64,000 nt of DNA from Brucella rhizosphaerae (GCF_002252475.1 NZ_NNRK01000034.1:124001-188000), one strand, 5' to 3'; positions 18,077 through 27,811 are shown, counted from the stretch's first letter. Notes: generated by a model from the letters alone, not told the origin. A program made the numbers and translations.

Positions 18077-19389
18077 CAGTTTGAAACCTTTGCGGCGATA
18101 ACACCTGAAATGGGCTTGCCGTCAGCATCAAGCGGCACAATGCGCAGACGTGTCAGACGGTTCTTTTCCTTCTTAAGCACGGAAAAGCGCTTTCCATGGA
18201 AGGTAAAGGCCTGCTTCACTTCCGGTATTGTCTGCGTTTCATGAATCACAAGACCGGCAATTGTTGTCGCTTCCTCGTCGGGGAGATTCCAGCCCAGTGC
18301 ACGATTGAGATCGCGGATCGGCAACGACCCATCAACCAGAACTGAACCATCCGGTTGCAGTCTTACACCCTGCATGTCCAGATCATGCTCATCGGAAATA
18401 TCGCCTACAATCTCTTCCAAAATGTCTTCAAGCGTCACCAGTCCCTGCACATCGCCATATTCATCAACGACGATGGCAATATGCGCCTTGCGACGAAGGA
18501 ATGCGTCAAGCTGATCCTGAAGCGTCGTCGTATCGGGCACAAACCACGGCTTGCGCGCCACCTTCATGATGTCGATACGCGTAAAATCATTATCGACATC
18601 GTAAAGCGTGCGCAGCAGATCCTTGGTGTGGATGATGCCGATAATATTATCGATCTCATCGCGCCAGACCGGCATGCGGGTGTGCGGGCTTGCCAGAATT
18701 TCGCGCACCACCTGCTCGGCAGGCGCATCGGCATTGATCGTACCCATAGATGTGCGATGCACCATAACATCGCTGACTTCCAGTTCTTTGAGATCAAGCA
18801 ATCCGCCCAGCTGGTCACGATCTTCCTTGATCAGCGACTTGTCACGATGCAGCACTTCCACCGCGCCACGCAATTCTTCCTGTGCCGAAAGCATCGAGCG
18901 GCCAGCCGCCAGATTGATGCCGAACAGTCTCAGGATGACACGCACGATCCAGTTTACAACGCCGGAGATGAAACCCAGCAGAGCCACAACAACTGAAACC
19001 GGACGCGCAACATGCAGTGCAAAGCGGTCCGGGTTTGAGATCGCCCAGGACTTTGGCAGAACTTCCGCAAAAATAACCAGCAGAATGGTCATCGCCAAAG
19101 TCGAATAGGCAACACCCGCATCGCCGAACAACGACAGAAAAATGCTGGTGGCGATTGAGGAAGCAAGAATATTGGCGAGATTGTTGCCAATAAGCAGCGC
19201 ACCGATCAGACGGTCACGCTTTTGGATCAGGTGCTGTACAACTGTCGCGCGTTCATCGCCATTATACTCATAGCCCAGCATTCGGGCGCGAGAGGCGGCA
19301 GTCAGCGCCGTCTCCGATCCGGAAAAAAAGGCAGAGAGAACGATGCAGAGCAGGATGATGCCGCACATGACCCAAAGCTCGAAACCCAT
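18076..19389 (-). CDS. CNNM/CorC-type transporter (HlyC/CorC family)
   Basis: A 437-residue membrane protein. The N-terminal CNNM (DUF21) transmembrane domain of about 180 residues starts GSETALTAASRARM; two CBS domains follow (about 205-330, with MVHRTSMGTINADAP and DEYGDVQGLVTLEDILEEIVGDI), then a C-terminal CorC_HlyC domain (LQPDGSVLVDGSLPIRDLNRAL). Relatives such as YfjD, CorB or YhdP take part in magnesium or cobalt efflux. The older name hemolysin is misleading. The downstream ClbS-like gene is coupled to it. Confidence 0.92.
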   Translation of the reverse strand: MGFELWVMCGIILLCIVLSAFFSGSETALTAASRARMLGYEYNGDERATVVQHLIQKRDRLIGALLIGNNLANILASSIATSIFLSLFGDAGVAYSTLAMTILLVIFAEVLPKSWAISNPDRFALHVARPVSVVVALLGFISGVVNWIVRVILRLFGINLAAGRSMLSAQEELRGAVEVLHRDKSLIKEDRDQLGGLLDLKELEVSDVMVHRTSMGTINADAPAEQVVREILASPHTRMPVWRDEIDNIIGIIHTKDLLRTLYDVDNDFTRIDIMKVARKPWFVPDTTTLQDQLDAFLRRKAHIAIVVDEYGDVQGLVTLEDILEEIVGDISDEHDLDMQGVRLQPDGSVLVDGSLPIRDLNRALGWNLPDEEATTIAGLVIHETQTIPEVKQAFTFHGKRFSVLKKEKNRLTRLRIVPLDADGKPISGVIAAKVSN

Positions 19390-19419
19390 TCTTTCGTCCT
19401 TTCCTCATTCTTTCGTTCA

Positions 19420-19483
19420 ATCACAACGTATCGCGAAAAGTGTGAAGCTATTTTCGGACGAGATGCGCACCAAATCAAAGGTT
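19420..19483. repeat. Short fragment of a RIME-like repeat
   Basis: CGCGAAAAGTGTGAAGCTATTTTCGGACGAGATGCG has the repeat's first block. It occupies most of the gap between aroB and the CNNM-type gene. Boundaries are uncertain. Confidence 0.4.
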
Positions 19484-20617
19484 TTATGCTGTCAGACGTT
19501 CTTTCAGAAATTCAAGCACTGCCGCAGGCGGCACGTCCCTGGCAATGAAAGACTGGCCAATACCGCGCGTCAGAATGAAGGTAAGAGCGCCGCGCGCCAC
19601 TTTCTTGTCCTGCGCAATATAGTCCATCAGCTTTTCAGCATCCGGCAAGCCACCCGGCACATCATTGAGCGCGGTCGGCAGACCGACAGTCTTCAGATGC
19701 GCTTCAACACGTTCCGCATCTTCAATACCACAAAGGTTCATCCTGACCGAGAAACGATGCGCCAGAGCCATGCCAATGGCAACGCCCTCACCATGCACCA
19801 GACGGCTTGAATCGTAGCCTGTCGCGGTTTCAAGCGCATGACCGAATGTGTGACCGAGATTAAGCAGCGCGCGGTCGCCGGTTTCGCGTTCGTCACGCGC
19901 CACAACTGCAGCCTTCGAGCGGCAGGATTCGGCAATAGCTTCTGCGCGTGCAGCACCGCCCGCAAAAATGTCCTGCCAGTTTTTCTCAAGCCAGGCGAAA
20001 AAATCCGGCCGGTCGATCAGTCCGTATTTTGCCACTTCCGCATAGCCTGCACGAAATTCGCGCGGGCTCAGCGTATCAAGCACTTCCGTGTCCGCCAGCA
20101 CCAGCTGTGGCTGATAGAAAACGCCAACAAGGTTCTTGCCATGTTGCGTGTTGATGCCTGTCTTTCCGCCAACGGACGAATCCACCTGCGCCAGAAGCGA
20201 GGTCGGCATCTGCACGAAGTTCATGCCACGACGCACAATGCCAGCGACAAAGCCGGAAAGATCGCCCACGACACCGCCACCAAAAGCCACAACTGCATCG
20301 CCACGCTCAAGCCTTGCAGCAAGCACGGCATTGGTTACGGTTTCGAGCGTGGAGAAGGATTTCGATTTTTCACCGGGTGCCACGATCACCGGCGTGGATT
20401 CAATGCCTGCGCGCGCAAAGCTGTCGGTCAATGCTTCAAGATGGGCCTTTGCGACATTCTCATCGGTGACAATTGCCACACGAATGCCCGGAAGACGCTT
20501 AGCAAACTCTTCGCCTGCACGGGCAACAAGCCCTTTGCCGATCAGGATCTCATAGGATCGGTCGCCCAGCGAGACGGGAACCGTAACAGTATCGGCAGCG
20601 GTCATAATGCACTCCAA
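19484..20617 (-). CDS. aroB: 3-dehydroquinate synthase
   Basis: NAD- and metal-dependent enzyme that cyclises DAHP to 3-dehydroquinate in the shikimate pathway. The 377-residue sequence carries [12 protein letters not shown], the glycine motif [33 protein letters not shown], and the metal-binding region around [12 protein letters not shown] and [12 protein letters not shown] 20617 ([11 protein letters not shown]) is the frame start; the internal ATG four codons later may be the real one. It follows aroK by 25 bp on the same strand, the usual aroKB arrangement. Confidence 0.95.
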   Translation of the reverse strand: MECIMTAADTVTVPVSLGDRSYEILIGKGLVARAGEEFAKRLPGIRVAIVTDENVAKAHLEALTDSFARAGIESTPVIVAPGEKSKSFSTLETVTNAVLAARLERGDAVVAFGGGVVGDLSGFVAGIVRRGMNFVQMPTSLLAQVDSSVGGKTGINTQHGKNLVGVFYQPQLVLADTEVLDTLSPREFRAGYAEVAKYGLIDRPDFFAWLEKNWQDIFAGGAARAEAIAESCRSKAAVVARDERETGDRALLNLGHTFGHALETATGYDSSRLVHGEGVAIGMALAHRFSVRMNLCGIEDAERVEAHLKTVGLPTALNDVPGGLPDAEKLMDYIAQDKKVARGALTFILTRGIGQSFIARDVPPAAVLEFLKERLTA

Positions 20618-20642
20618 AGCGGTCTAAACCCAGTTTCAGGGC

Positions 20643-21236
20643 CTATTTCTTATCCAGATGCTCGGTCAGAACGTCGATGAGTTCTCCGGCGATCACTTCT
20701 TTTTTGTCATCACGCGTCATCACATGCAGATCAGCGAGCGCGTAAACCGGATAGCGCTCATTCATCAGCCGCTGCATCACGCCACGCGGATCATCATTTT
20801 TAAGAAGCGGACGGTTCTGACGGCGCGAAACACGATCCATCAGCACATCAAGCTCGGCATTGAGCCAGATTGAAACGCCAGCCTGGGCGATTGCCTCGCG
20901 GGTCTCCGCATTCATGTAAGCGCCGCCGCCGGTTGCCAGCACCATCGGACCATCATCGAGGAGCCGCAGGATCACCCGGCGTTCGAGATCGCGAAACTCT
21001 TCTTCGCCATAGGTTTCAAACAGTTCGGGGATGCTCATGCGTGAGACGGTTTCGATTTCCGTATCCACATCGCGAAAAGGCAGGCCGAGCATCGTTGCAG
21101 CCTTGCGACCGACCGTCGACTTGCCTGCGCCCATCAGCCCAACAAGAACAACCACTTTCGCACCAAGAAGCTGACGGACAGCATCCGCCTTCTCGTTAAG
21201 ATTTGTCTGTTTTGTTGTACTGCTCATAAACCTCAT
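20643..21236 (-). CDS. aroK: Shikimate kinase
   Basis: Phosphorylates shikimate at the 3-hydroxyl. Walker A is [19 protein letters not shown] holds the shikimate-binding Asp, and [10 protein letters not shown] the second substrate loop, with RRQNRPLL the lid. About 197 residues with an N-terminal extension of some 20 residues, as in other rhizobial AroK. The frame reaches 21287, but GGAGG lies six bases before the ATG at 21236, which is chosen; ATG 21227 (MSSTTKQTN) is also possible. First gene of an aroK-aroB unit; divergent from the xerD group. Confidence 0.94.
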   Translation of the reverse strand: MRFMSSTTKQTNLNEKADAVRQLLGAKVVVLVGLMGAGKSTVGRKAATMLGLPFRDVDTEIETVSRMSIPELFETYGEEEFRDLERRVILRLLDDGPMVLATGGGAYMNAETREAIAQAGVSIWLNAELDVLMDRVSRRQNRPLLKNDDPRGVMQRLMNERYPVYALADLHVMTRDDKKEVIAGELIDVLTEHLDKK

Positions 21237-21372
21237 CCATTTCCTCCGGTTCCACATGAAAAACCGCGCGGCGTCAATCGCTTTCATCGCCTGAACTGCA
21301 CCAAATACGGCTTTTTATGCCCGGACTTTGGCCGTCCTTGCTTTCGTCTCAATAGCACAGCATAAACAGATC

Positions 21373-21606
21373 ATGCCCACGCTGACGCGCATTCTTCTCC
21401 TGCTTGCTGTGATCGCTGCCATTGTCTATGGCGCAATGTTCTCGCTCGCCAATTTTGTGAAGCCGGTCATGCATGAGATCACAATCGAAATCCCGACGTC
21501 AAAACTGAAGCAGACAGTCGTGGCCCCACCTCCAGCATCGGCACCGTTAGAAACCGTCACAGACGGCCAGACAGATGGACCCGATACGGCGGATAAGCAG
21601 GAGTAG
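21373..21606 (+). CDS. Small membrane-anchored hypothetical protein
   Basis: A 77-residue protein with one N-terminal hydrophobic helix ([23 protein letters not shown]) and a Pro/Ala/Thr-rich acidic tail outside it, ending in DTADKQE. I do not recognise a family; short proteins of this shape lie upstream of xerD in related genomes as I recall. The frame can extend to a TTG at 21328, but the ATG at 21373 places the basic residue and helix in normal order. The stop is two bases before the xerD start, so the genes are coupled. Confidence 0.7.
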   Translation: MPTLTRILLLLAVIAAIVYGAMFSLANFVKPVMHEITIEIPTSKLKQTVVAPPPASAPLETVTDGQTDGPDTADKQE

Positions 21607-21608
21607 AC

Positions 21609-22532
21609 ATGCGGGCATCTTTGGCGATTGAGAATTTTCTCGAAATGATGAGTGCCGAACGCGGGGCCGCGCATAATACGCTTGAATCCTATCGCCGTGA
21701 TCTGGAAGCCTGCGCTGACGTCATGAGCGCACGCGGCATCAATATGACTGAGGCAAAGACCGACGATATACGCCATGTACTTGATGGCATGGCCAATGAA
21801 GGCTTTGCCGCGACATCTCAGGCGCGCCGCCTTTCCGCAATCAGGCAGTTTTTCCGCTTTCTCTATTCGGAAGGGTTCAGGCAGGATGACCCCACCGGCG
21901 TCATCGATGCACCAAAGAAGCAGAAACCGCTGCCGAAAATCATGAGCGTCGAAAACGTCGGGCGACTTCTGGACCGGGCCACGCTTGAGGCGAAAGAAGC
22001 GCTTGAGCCGGCAGACCGTATCAAAGCGCTTCGCCTTCACGCGCTGCTTGAAACGCTTTACGCGACCGGCTTGCGTGTTTCAGAGCTTGTTGGTCTTCCA
22101 GTGAGTGTCGCCCGGACCGATCATCGCTTTCTGATTGTGCGCGGCAAGGGTTCCAAGGATCGCATGGTGCCATTATCGCAAAAAGCGCGCGAGGCATTGC
22201 AGGTCTTTCTGTCGCTGCGCGATTCCCTTCCGGGCTACGACGACAATCCCTGGCTCTTTCCGGCATTTTCCGAAAGCGGCCATCTGGCGCGCCAGGTTTT
22301 TGGTCGGGAACTCAAAACTCTCACTGCCCGCGCCGGTCTTTCGAGCGCCTCCATCTCGCCGCATGTGCTGCGTCATGCCTTTGCCAGCCACCTTTTACAA
22401 AACGGCGCAGACCTCAGAACAGTACAGCAATTGCTTGGACATGCAGATATTTCTACGACCCAAATCTACACACATGTTCTGGAAGAAAGACTGCATAAGC
22501 TGGTAAGTGAACATCATCCGCTTGCCGATTAG
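21609..22532 (+). CDS. xerD: Site-specific tyrosine recombinase XerD
   Basis: Works with XerC at dif to resolve chromosome dimers. The 307-residue protein has the N-terminal SAM-like core-binding domain and the catalytic domain with the full set of tyrosine recombinase residues: R156 (TGLRVSEL), K180, H252 and R255 (HVLRHAF), H278 (LLGHADIS) and Y287 (TQIYTHV). Its place beside aroKB and accA, far from any integrative element signature, supports a housekeeping XerD over a phage integrase. It probably shares a transcript with the small membrane protein gene before it. Confidence 0.94.
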   Translation: MRASLAIENFLEMMSAERGAAHNTLESYRRDLEACADVMSARGINMTEAKTDDIRHVLDGMANEGFAATSQARRLSAIRQFFRFLYSEGFRQDDPTGVIDAPKKQKPLPKIMSVENVGRLLDRATLEAKEALEPADRIKALRLHALLETLYATGLRVSELVGLPVSVARTDHRFLIVRGKGSKDRMVPLSQKAREALQVFLSLRDSLPGYDDNPWLFPAFSESGHLARQVFGRELKTLTARAGLSSASISPHVLRHAFASHLLQNGADLRTVQQLLGHADISTTQIYTHVLEERLHKLVSEHHPLAD

Positions 22533-22564
22533 GCGCGCGGCGGGTAAGAGAAATTCAGAAAAAT

Positions 22565-22593
22565 TTGCAAGATGCGCGCGAAGTAAATATGTA
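22565..22593 (+). promoter_or_regulatory. Possible accA promoter
   Basis: TTGCAA (22565-22570), 17 bp, TATGTA (22588-22593), in the 135 bp gap before accA. The spacing is ideal but the hexamers are weak matches. Confidence 0.35.
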
Positions 22594-22667
22594 AGGCGTC
22601 GTAAAACAGCCTCTATTGGGCTTGTTCTATGGCCAACATCTCTGGAAACGCACAATAGTCAGGCCCG

Positions 22668-23621
22668 ATGTACAACTATCTCGATTTTGAAAAACCCGTC
22701 GCAGACCTCGAAGGCCAGATCCTTGAGCTGAAAAAGCTCGCACAGGAACAGGGCAGCGTCGAGATGAGCGACGAGATCAGCCGTCTCGAGAAGCGATCGG
22801 CCGATGCGCTCAAAGATATCTATCGCAAGCTGACGCCATGGCAGAAGGCACAGATCGCCCGCCATCCGGATCGTCCGCATTGCCTTGATTATATCAACCG
22901 GCTGTTCACCGAGTTCACGCCGCTTTCCGGCGACCGCCAGTTTGCCAATGACGAAGCCATTCAGGGCGGCTTTGCCCGCTTCAATGGCCAGCCCGTTGCC
23001 ATTCTCGGTCAGGAAAAGGGTTCGGACACCAAGACGCGCCTCAAGCACAATTTCGGATCAGCCCGTCCTGAAGGCTACCGCAAAGCCGTCCGTATCATGG
23101 AAATGGCTGACCGTTTCCAGCTGCCGCTGATTACTCTGGTTGATACAGCAGGCGCTTATCCGGGCGTCAGTGCAGAAGAACGCGGTCAGGCAGAAGCCAT
23201 TGCGCGCTCCACCGCTGAGTGCCTGAAGCTGCGCGTGCCTGTCATCTCGATCATCATCGGCGAAGGCGGTTCGGGTGGTGCAATCGCGATTGCAGTCGCC
23301 AACCGCGTCTACATGCTCGAACATTCAATTTATTCGGTGATCTCGCCGGAAGGTGCTGCTTCTATCCTCTGGCATGATTCGACCCGTGCGAAGGACGCAG
23401 CCTCCAATATGCGCATCACTGCGCAGGACCTGTTCGATCTCAAGGTTATCGACGGCATCATTCCGGAGCCGCTTGGTGGCGCTCATCGCGGCAAGGAATC
23501 CACGATTGATGCCGCAGGCGACATCATTACTGCTTCGCTGCGCTCGATGAAGGATATCGATGGCGAGACGCTCAAACAGGAGCGTCGCCAGAAATTCCTA
23601 GACATCGGCCGTAACCTTTAA
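22668..23621 (+). CDS. accA: Acetyl-CoA carboxylase carboxyltransferase subunit alpha
   Basis: Alpha half of the carboxyltransferase that makes malonyl-CoA for fatty acid synthesis; it works with AccD, encoded elsewhere. The 317-residue sequence starts MYNYLDFEKPVADLEGQI and contains the crotonase-fold core: GDRQFANDEAI, LVDTAGAYPGVSAEERGQAEAIA, and GEGGSGGAIAIAVANRVYMLEHSIYSVISPEG. Length and motifs are normal. It is monocistronic, with intergenic regions on both sides. Confidence 0.96.
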   Translation: MYNYLDFEKPVADLEGQILELKKLAQEQGSVEMSDEISRLEKRSADALKDIYRKLTPWQKAQIARHPDRPHCLDYINRLFTEFTPLSGDRQFANDEAIQGGFARFNGQPVAILGQEKGSDTKTRLKHNFGSARPEGYRKAVRIMEMADRFQLPLITLVDTAGAYPGVSAEERGQAEAIARSTAECLKLRVPVISIIIGEGGSGGAIAIAVANRVYMLEHSIYSVISPEGAASILWHDSTRAKDAASNMRITAQDLFDLKVIDGIIPEPLGGAHRGKESTIDAAGDIITASLRSMKDIDGETLKQERRQKFLDIGRNL

Positions 23622-23647
23622 TTTACCATATATGCCAGTTTTTAGCT

Positions 23648-23670
23648 CCGGCGCGCCTTTGGTGCGCCGG
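23648..23670. terminator. Hairpin after accA, probable terminator
   Basis: CCGGCGCGCC (23648-23657), loop TTT, GGTGCGCCGG (23661-23670), a 10 bp stem with one wobble. Only a weak T tract (ATTT) follows, so the terminator call is moderate. Confidence 0.55.
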
Positions 23671-23853
23671 ATTTGCATCATGCCGTCATTTCCGCCATAT
23701 TGCGGACACGGTGTTTTTTAGGTAATTGAGCAACGGTTTATCAACGATACCGAAAGGTTTAGTTGTTAATATCCGGGCACCGAAAAGTCAGGTTTGCTCA
23801 AATGCGTCAGACGACGCGGCTTCGTGCAGGCTCTGATTAAAGCTGAGTACTCG

Positions 23854-23925
23854 TTGCTCTACCTATTTGTTTTTACGCATTATCCGATGCAAAATCGCTT
23901 CGCACTTTTGCTGGAAATGCTCTGA
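23854..23925. repeat. RIME-like intergenic repeat
   Basis: On the minus strand it reads GTCAGAGC, GAAGCGATTTTGCATCGG, ATAATGCGTAAAAACAAATA and TAGAGCAA, the same block order as in the other RIME-like elements of the window. Confidence 0.65.
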
Positions 23926-23940
23926 CAGGCTCGATGCGAT

Positions 23941-25131
23941 ATGAAGATCAGAACCGCACTTCTTGGAACACTCCTGGCATCCGCTCTGCTTGCGGGCTGT
24001 CAGGGCTCGTCCGTTTCCGATCTCAGCTTGCGTGCTGAAAAGCCACTTTCTGAGAAAATGGTTGCCAAGATGAAGACGAAGGGCATGAGCCGCACTTCGC
24101 CAGTCATGGTTCGCATTTTCAAGGAAGAAGGCGTCCTTGAAGTCTGGAAACAGAAGAACAACGGCAAATACGACCAGATTGCCTCTTATGAAATCTGCAA
24201 ATGGTCAGGTAAACTTGGACCGAAATTCGTTGAGGGTGATCGTCAGGCGCCCGAAGGCTTCTACAATGTGCGCCCGGCACAGATGAACCCGAATTCGCAA
24301 TACCATCTTGCCTTCAACATTGGCTTCCCAAATGCCTATGACCGCGCCCATAACCGCACCGGCCAGAATCTGATGGTGCATGGTGCCTGTTCTTCTTCGG
24401 GCTGCTATTCCATGACTGATGATAGCGTCAGCGAGATATATGCGTTTGGTCGCGATGCCTTCAGAGGCGGCCAGCGTGATTTCCAGATTCAGGCCTTTCC
24501 GTTCCGTATGACCGCGGCCAATATGGCGCGTTATAAGAGCGATCCAAATTTCGGCTTCTGGAAAATGCTCAAGCAGGGCTACGATTCGTTTGAAACGACC
24601 AAGGTGCCGCCGAAAGTCGATGTCTGCGAAAAGCGTTACGTGTTTAACGTGCCAACCGCAGATGGCCAGCCGCTATCGCCAACAGGTGCATGCCCGCCTT
24701 CGGCAAGTGCTGAATCCATGGCTTACACGTCATCTTATGAAAAGACGTTCCAGAGCGCATTCAGTGCAGCTCAGAAAAAGCCAGCGCCATCCATTCAGGG
24801 CATCACCGAAGCGAAGCTCGTCTCCGACTGGAGTGCAGCGCGTGCACGCGGCGAGAAGGTAACGCGCGAACCGCCATCGCTTTCACCTGCATCGGCTGAA
24901 ACGCCAAATGCGCCGGATATTCGCCCTGCAGCTACGCCAATTTCAGTGCAGCCAACAGCCATTGCCGCAACGCCAGCCGTTGCTGATCCGACACAGACAG
25001 CTTCTGTGCCTGTTCCGCAAGCAAATCCGGCAGTCGTTTCGCCCATGACCACCGCCAGCACGGTTACGGATAATGTCGCGGCACCCGCGCCTGAAAAGAA
25101 AAAGGCGTGGTGGAAGCTGGGCGGTAATTAA
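23941..25131 (+). CDS. Lipoprotein L,D-transpeptidase (YkuD/YafK-like)
   Basis: A 396-residue envelope enzyme. Residues 1-20 are a lipoprotein signal with lipobox LLAGC (C20). The catalytic YkuD motif is HGACSSSGCYSM, with H147 and nucleophile C155, so peptidoglycan 3-3 cross-linking, anchoring of outer membrane proteins, or hydrolysis of such anchors (as for YafK/DpaA) is the likely activity. The long C-terminal part (about 290-385) is Pro/Ala/Thr-rich and low in structure, ending in KKKAWWKLGGN. A TusA-like gene follows within 6 bp. Confidence 0.88.
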   Translation: MKIRTALLGTLLASALLAGCQGSSVSDLSLRAEKPLSEKMVAKMKTKGMSRTSPVMVRIFKEEGVLEVWKQKNNGKYDQIASYEICKWSGKLGPKFVEGDRQAPEGFYNVRPAQMNPNSQYHLAFNIGFPNAYDRAHNRTGQNLMVHGACSSSGCYSMTDDSVSEIYAFGRDAFRGGQRDFQIQAFPFRMTAANMARYKSDPNFGFWKMLKQGYDSFETTKVPPKVDVCEKRYVFNVPTADGQPLSPTGACPPSASAESMAYTSSYEKTFQSAFSAAQKKPAPSIQGITEAKLVSDWSAARARGEKVTREPPSLSPASAETPNAPDIRPAATPISVQPTAIAATPAVADPTQTASVPVPQANPAVVSPMTTASTVTDNVAAPAPEKKKAWWKLGGN

Positions 25132-25137
25132 CAGCAG

Positions 25138-25368
25138 ATGGATAAAGACGTTCCCGTCTACGATCTGAGAGGGCTTAAGTGCCCTCTTCCTGTTTTAAAA
25201 ACACGCAATCGCCTGCAAGATATGCCCAGCGGTGCGCTTCTCTGGGTGGAAGCAACTGATCCGCTGTCCGGTATCGATCTTCCACATTTCTGCACGCAGG
25301 AAGGCCACGCTCTGCTTACGCAGGAACGTGACGAAAAACTGCATCGTTTCCTTATTCAGAAAAAATAA
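25138..25368 (+). CDS. TusA-family sulfur carrier
   Basis: A 76-residue protein of the TusA (SirA) family. The sulfur-carrying cysteine is in the typical KCPLPVLKTRNRL motif (C20-P-L-P). Members relay persulfide sulfur in tRNA thiolation, molybdopterin or other sulfur transfers; the dedicated partner here is unknown. It lies 6 bp after the L,D-transpeptidase gene on the same strand, so they are likely co-transcribed although their roles look unrelated. Confidence 0.92.
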   Translation: MDKDVPVYDLRGLKCPLPVLKTRNRLQDMPSGALLWVEATDPLSGIDLPHFCTQEGHALLTQERDEKLHRFLIQKK

Positions 25369-25369
25369 A

Positions 25370-25461
25370 GCGGCTCCGATTAAAACCCGAATCCGCTTTT
25401 ATCTCTTTGTTTTTACGCATTATTCTACGAAAAACCGCTTCGCAATTCTGGCTCAGACGCT
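25370..25461. repeat. RIME-like intergenic repeat
   Basis: On the minus strand it reads TAAAGCGTCTGAGCC, GAATTGCGAAGCGG, AATAATGCGTAAAAACAAAG, AGATAAAAGCGGATT, the standard block order. It fills the gap between the convergent TusA-like and CobW genes and ends against the CobW stop codon. Confidence 0.65.
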
Positions 25462-26670
25462 TTAACGCGTTGAATAACCCGGAATAGCCAGCGGATTGTC
25501 CATCATTGCTGCACGATCGGGACGATCAATCCCAGCCTTACCCAGAAACGCGTCGAAAAGCTCACGCACATATGTTTCCGGTAAATCCTTTACAATCATC
25601 ACCAGAAGCGTTTCGCGCTCATCCTTGGGCCATTTTGGCAATCGTGCTGGCGGATGGAAGATTTTCTGCACACCATGGATGACCAGCGGACGATCAGGGT
25701 CTTCGGCAATCTGCACAATCCCCTTCACGCGTAACAGCTTCTCGCCATGGGTCGAACGCAACAGATCGAGAAACATCTCGAAAGTCGAAAACGGTATCGG
25801 CTCCTTATGCCGCAGCGAAAAGGAACGAATTGCGTCGTCATGATGATGGTGGTGGTGCGCATGATGATGGTCATGATCGTGACTATGCCCGTGATCGTGC
25901 CCGTGACTATGCCCGTGATCATGATTGCAATCCGGTCCGCACTCATGATCGTGGTCATGGTGATGAGCATGGTTATGGTCGTGGTCTTGATCATCCTCAT
26001 AGGCTTCCGCCTTCAGCCAGCGCTGCACGTCAGCCGTCTTGGTTTCAGGATTATACAGACCGCATTCAAAAAGCGCTGCATAGCCCGTGCGCGTGTCGGA
26101 AGCTTCCAGTATATCCGCACCCGGGTTGAGCAGGTGCAGCCGTGCTTTAAGAGCTGCCAGACTCGTCTGCGCTTCTGGCATATCCGCTTTTGTGATAATG
26201 ATGCGGTCGGCCATTGCAGCCTGCTTGACGGCTTCCTCGTGGTTGTCGAGCGTTGCCATCCCATTGACAGCATCAACGGTCGCAAGCACGCCATCAAGGC
26301 GTAAAGCCTGCATCAGCACCGGATGTCCCATGATCGAATGCAGTACCGGCGCGGGATCAGCAAGGCCAGTCGTCTCGATGATAATCCGCTTCAATGCTTT
26401 GATGCGCCCGGTCTGAAGACGGTCGATCAGATCGGCCAGCGTATCCACCAATTCGCCGCGCACCGTGCAGCACAGGCAACCATCGGCAAGCTCGATAACC
26501 CCTTCACTGGCCTCTTCGACCAGCAGGTGATCGATGCTCACTTCACCAAATTCATTGATGATGACTGCTGTGTCCGTCAATGCGGGATCTTTCAGCAGAC
26601 GATTGAGCAGCGTTGTCTTGCCCGAGCCCAGAAAGCCGGTCAGCACAGAAACAGGAATTGGATGCGGCAT
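25462..26670 (-). CDS. CobW/COG0523 GTPase, histidine-rich metallochaperone
   Basis: A 402-residue G3E GTPase. GFLGSGKTTLLN (12-23) is the P-loop and GCLCCTVRG carries the CxCC metal site (C65, C67, C68). A long loop at about 225-285 is very rich in His and Asp, with GPDC as its only cysteine-bearing part, before the CobW C-terminal domain. Such proteins deliver zinc or, in the original CobW, help cobalt chelation. With cobST in the window, cobalt is possible, but the His-rich loop and separate location suit a zinc chaperone equally. It precedes a D,D-carboxypeptidase gene's 3' end and starts ten bases from it. Confidence 0.9.
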   Translation of the reverse strand: MPHPIPVSVLTGFLGSGKTTLLNRLLKDPALTDTAVIINEFGEVSIDHLLVEEASEGVIELADGCLCCTVRGELVDTLADLIDRLQTGRIKALKRIIIETTGLADPAPVLHSIMGHPVLMQALRLDGVLATVDAVNGMATLDNHEEAVKQAAMADRIIITKADMPEAQTSLAALKARLHLLNPGADILEASDTRTGYAALFECGLYNPETKTADVQRWLKAEAYEDDQDHDHNHAHHHDHDHECGPDCNHDHGHSHGHDHGHSHDHDHHHAHHHHHHDDAIRSFSLRHKEPIPFSTFEMFLDLLRSTHGEKLLRVKGIVQIAEDPDRPLVIHGVQKIFHPPARLPKWPKDERETLLVMIVKDLPETYVRELFDAFLGKAGIDRPDRAAMMDNPLAIPGYSTR

Positions 26671-26680
26671 GGATCTATTC

Positions 26681-27811
26681 TTAATTTATCGTGGCTGTGG
26701 CGCCTGCAGCCGCACGCTGTGGGCGCGGCATTGGCACAGGGACCTGCGAAATATCAAGCTGCCCAACTCTGGTCACCTTGGCAGGCGGAGTCGAAACAAG
26801 CCCGACCTGAACCGGCACCGGCTCACGGGTCAGCGCATGGATATAAGGCGAATTGATCTGCAGACGTCCTTCGACATCACGACCATCCCAGCGGTCAGCC
26901 ATTGCTTGCTGGCTACAGATGGCTTTGCGCATATCCACTGCCTGATTGACGGCACTGCTTGCAGGTGGAACCATTCCGCCCAGCGTCGGCGCACCGGCAC
27001 CATTGCTGCGGAATGCGTCGGTCATCAATTGTGCAGCCTGTACGGCGCGCACTTCCTGACGATCCGCACCCAGAACAACGGCCAGAATGGTGCGGCCCTG
27101 ACGGGTTGCGGAACTTGCAAGATTGAAACCTGAAGCGCAGACAAAGCCTGTCTTCATGCCATCGGCACCATCAAAACGACCGAGCAGAATATTGTAATTG
27201 GCCTGTGGCTTCTTGCCGTCTCCGGTATCAATGGCCTCAGTTCCGAAATAATGCGCATATTGCGGAAATTCGCGTCTGAGCTGCACACCAAGCACGGCGA
27301 GATCATGTGCCGTCGAATAGTTGTTCGGATCATGCAGACCATTTGGATTGGCAAAATGCGAACCGCTCATGCCAATGCGCTGCGCTTCAGAATTCATGCG
27401 CTGCACAAAAGCAGATTCCGTGCCGCCAACAGCTTCGGCAACTGCAACAGCCACGTCATTGGCGGATTTCACCAGCATGATCTTGAGCGCAGTATCAAGC
27501 GTCATCACCGAACCCGGGCGATAACCCATCTTGCTCGGCGGCTCTTTCGAGGCATTGACCGTCATGCGAACTGGAGATTCAAGCGTCAGCTGTCCTGCCT
27601 GAAGGGCACGGAAGGTAACATAGGCCGTCATCATCTTGGTGAGTGAAGCCGGATACCAGCGCTGGAAAGGATCCTGCGCGGAATAAACCTTGCCACTTGC
27701 AACATCCACCGCAATTGATGGATTTGCTGAAGCAGCAGATAAAGCACCAGCGAAGGCCAGGCCAGAAATCGCCGCAGTTGCAAACCAGATTTTCAACGAC
27801 TTCGAAATCAT
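26681..27811 (-). CDS. D-alanyl-D-alanine carboxypeptidase (S11, DacA/DacF-like)
   Basis: Exported penicillin-binding protein that trims the terminal D-Ala from peptidoglycan stems. A signal peptide ends around ALSAASAN (residue 30). The three active-site motifs are present: SLTK (S56, K59), SAN (S116-N118) and KTG (K220-G222). The 376-residue length is normal for the catalytic domain plus a C-terminal tail of low complexity (PMPRPQRAAAGATATIN); the amphipathic membrane anchor of PBP5 is not obvious. It is immediately upstream of the CobW-family gene, with a 10 bp gap, so they may share a transcript. Confidence 0.92.
   Translation of the reverse strand: MISKSLKIWFATAAISGLAFAGALSAASANPSIAVDVASGKVYSAQDPFQRWYPASLTKMMTAYVTFRALQAGQLTLESPVRMTVNASKEPPSKMGYRPGSVMTLDTALKIMLVKSANDVAVAVAEAVGGTESAFVQRMNSEAQRIGMSGSHFANPNGLHDPNNYSTAHDLAVLGVQLRREFPQYAHYFGTEAIDTGDGKKPQANYNILLGRFDGADGMKTGFVCASGFNLASSATRQGRTILAVVLGADRQEVRAVQAAQLMTDAFRSNGAGAPTLGGMVPPASSAVNQAVDMRKAICSQQAMADRWDGRDVEGRLQINSPYIHALTREPVPVQVGLVSTPPAKVTRVGQLDISQVPVPMPRPQRAAAGATATIN

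Larger units (their letters stand above)
23622..23940. other. 319 bp intergenic region after accA
   Basis: Contains a GC-rich hairpin (23648-23670) that probably ends accA transcripts, then an uninformative stretch, then a RIME-like repeat (23854-23925) just before the L,D-transpeptidase gene. Confidence 0.6.

Noticed and set aside
21609-22532. Phage or island integrase
   Set aside because: It has tyrosine recombinase residues but also XerD length and core-gene surroundings, so it is read as housekeeping xerD.
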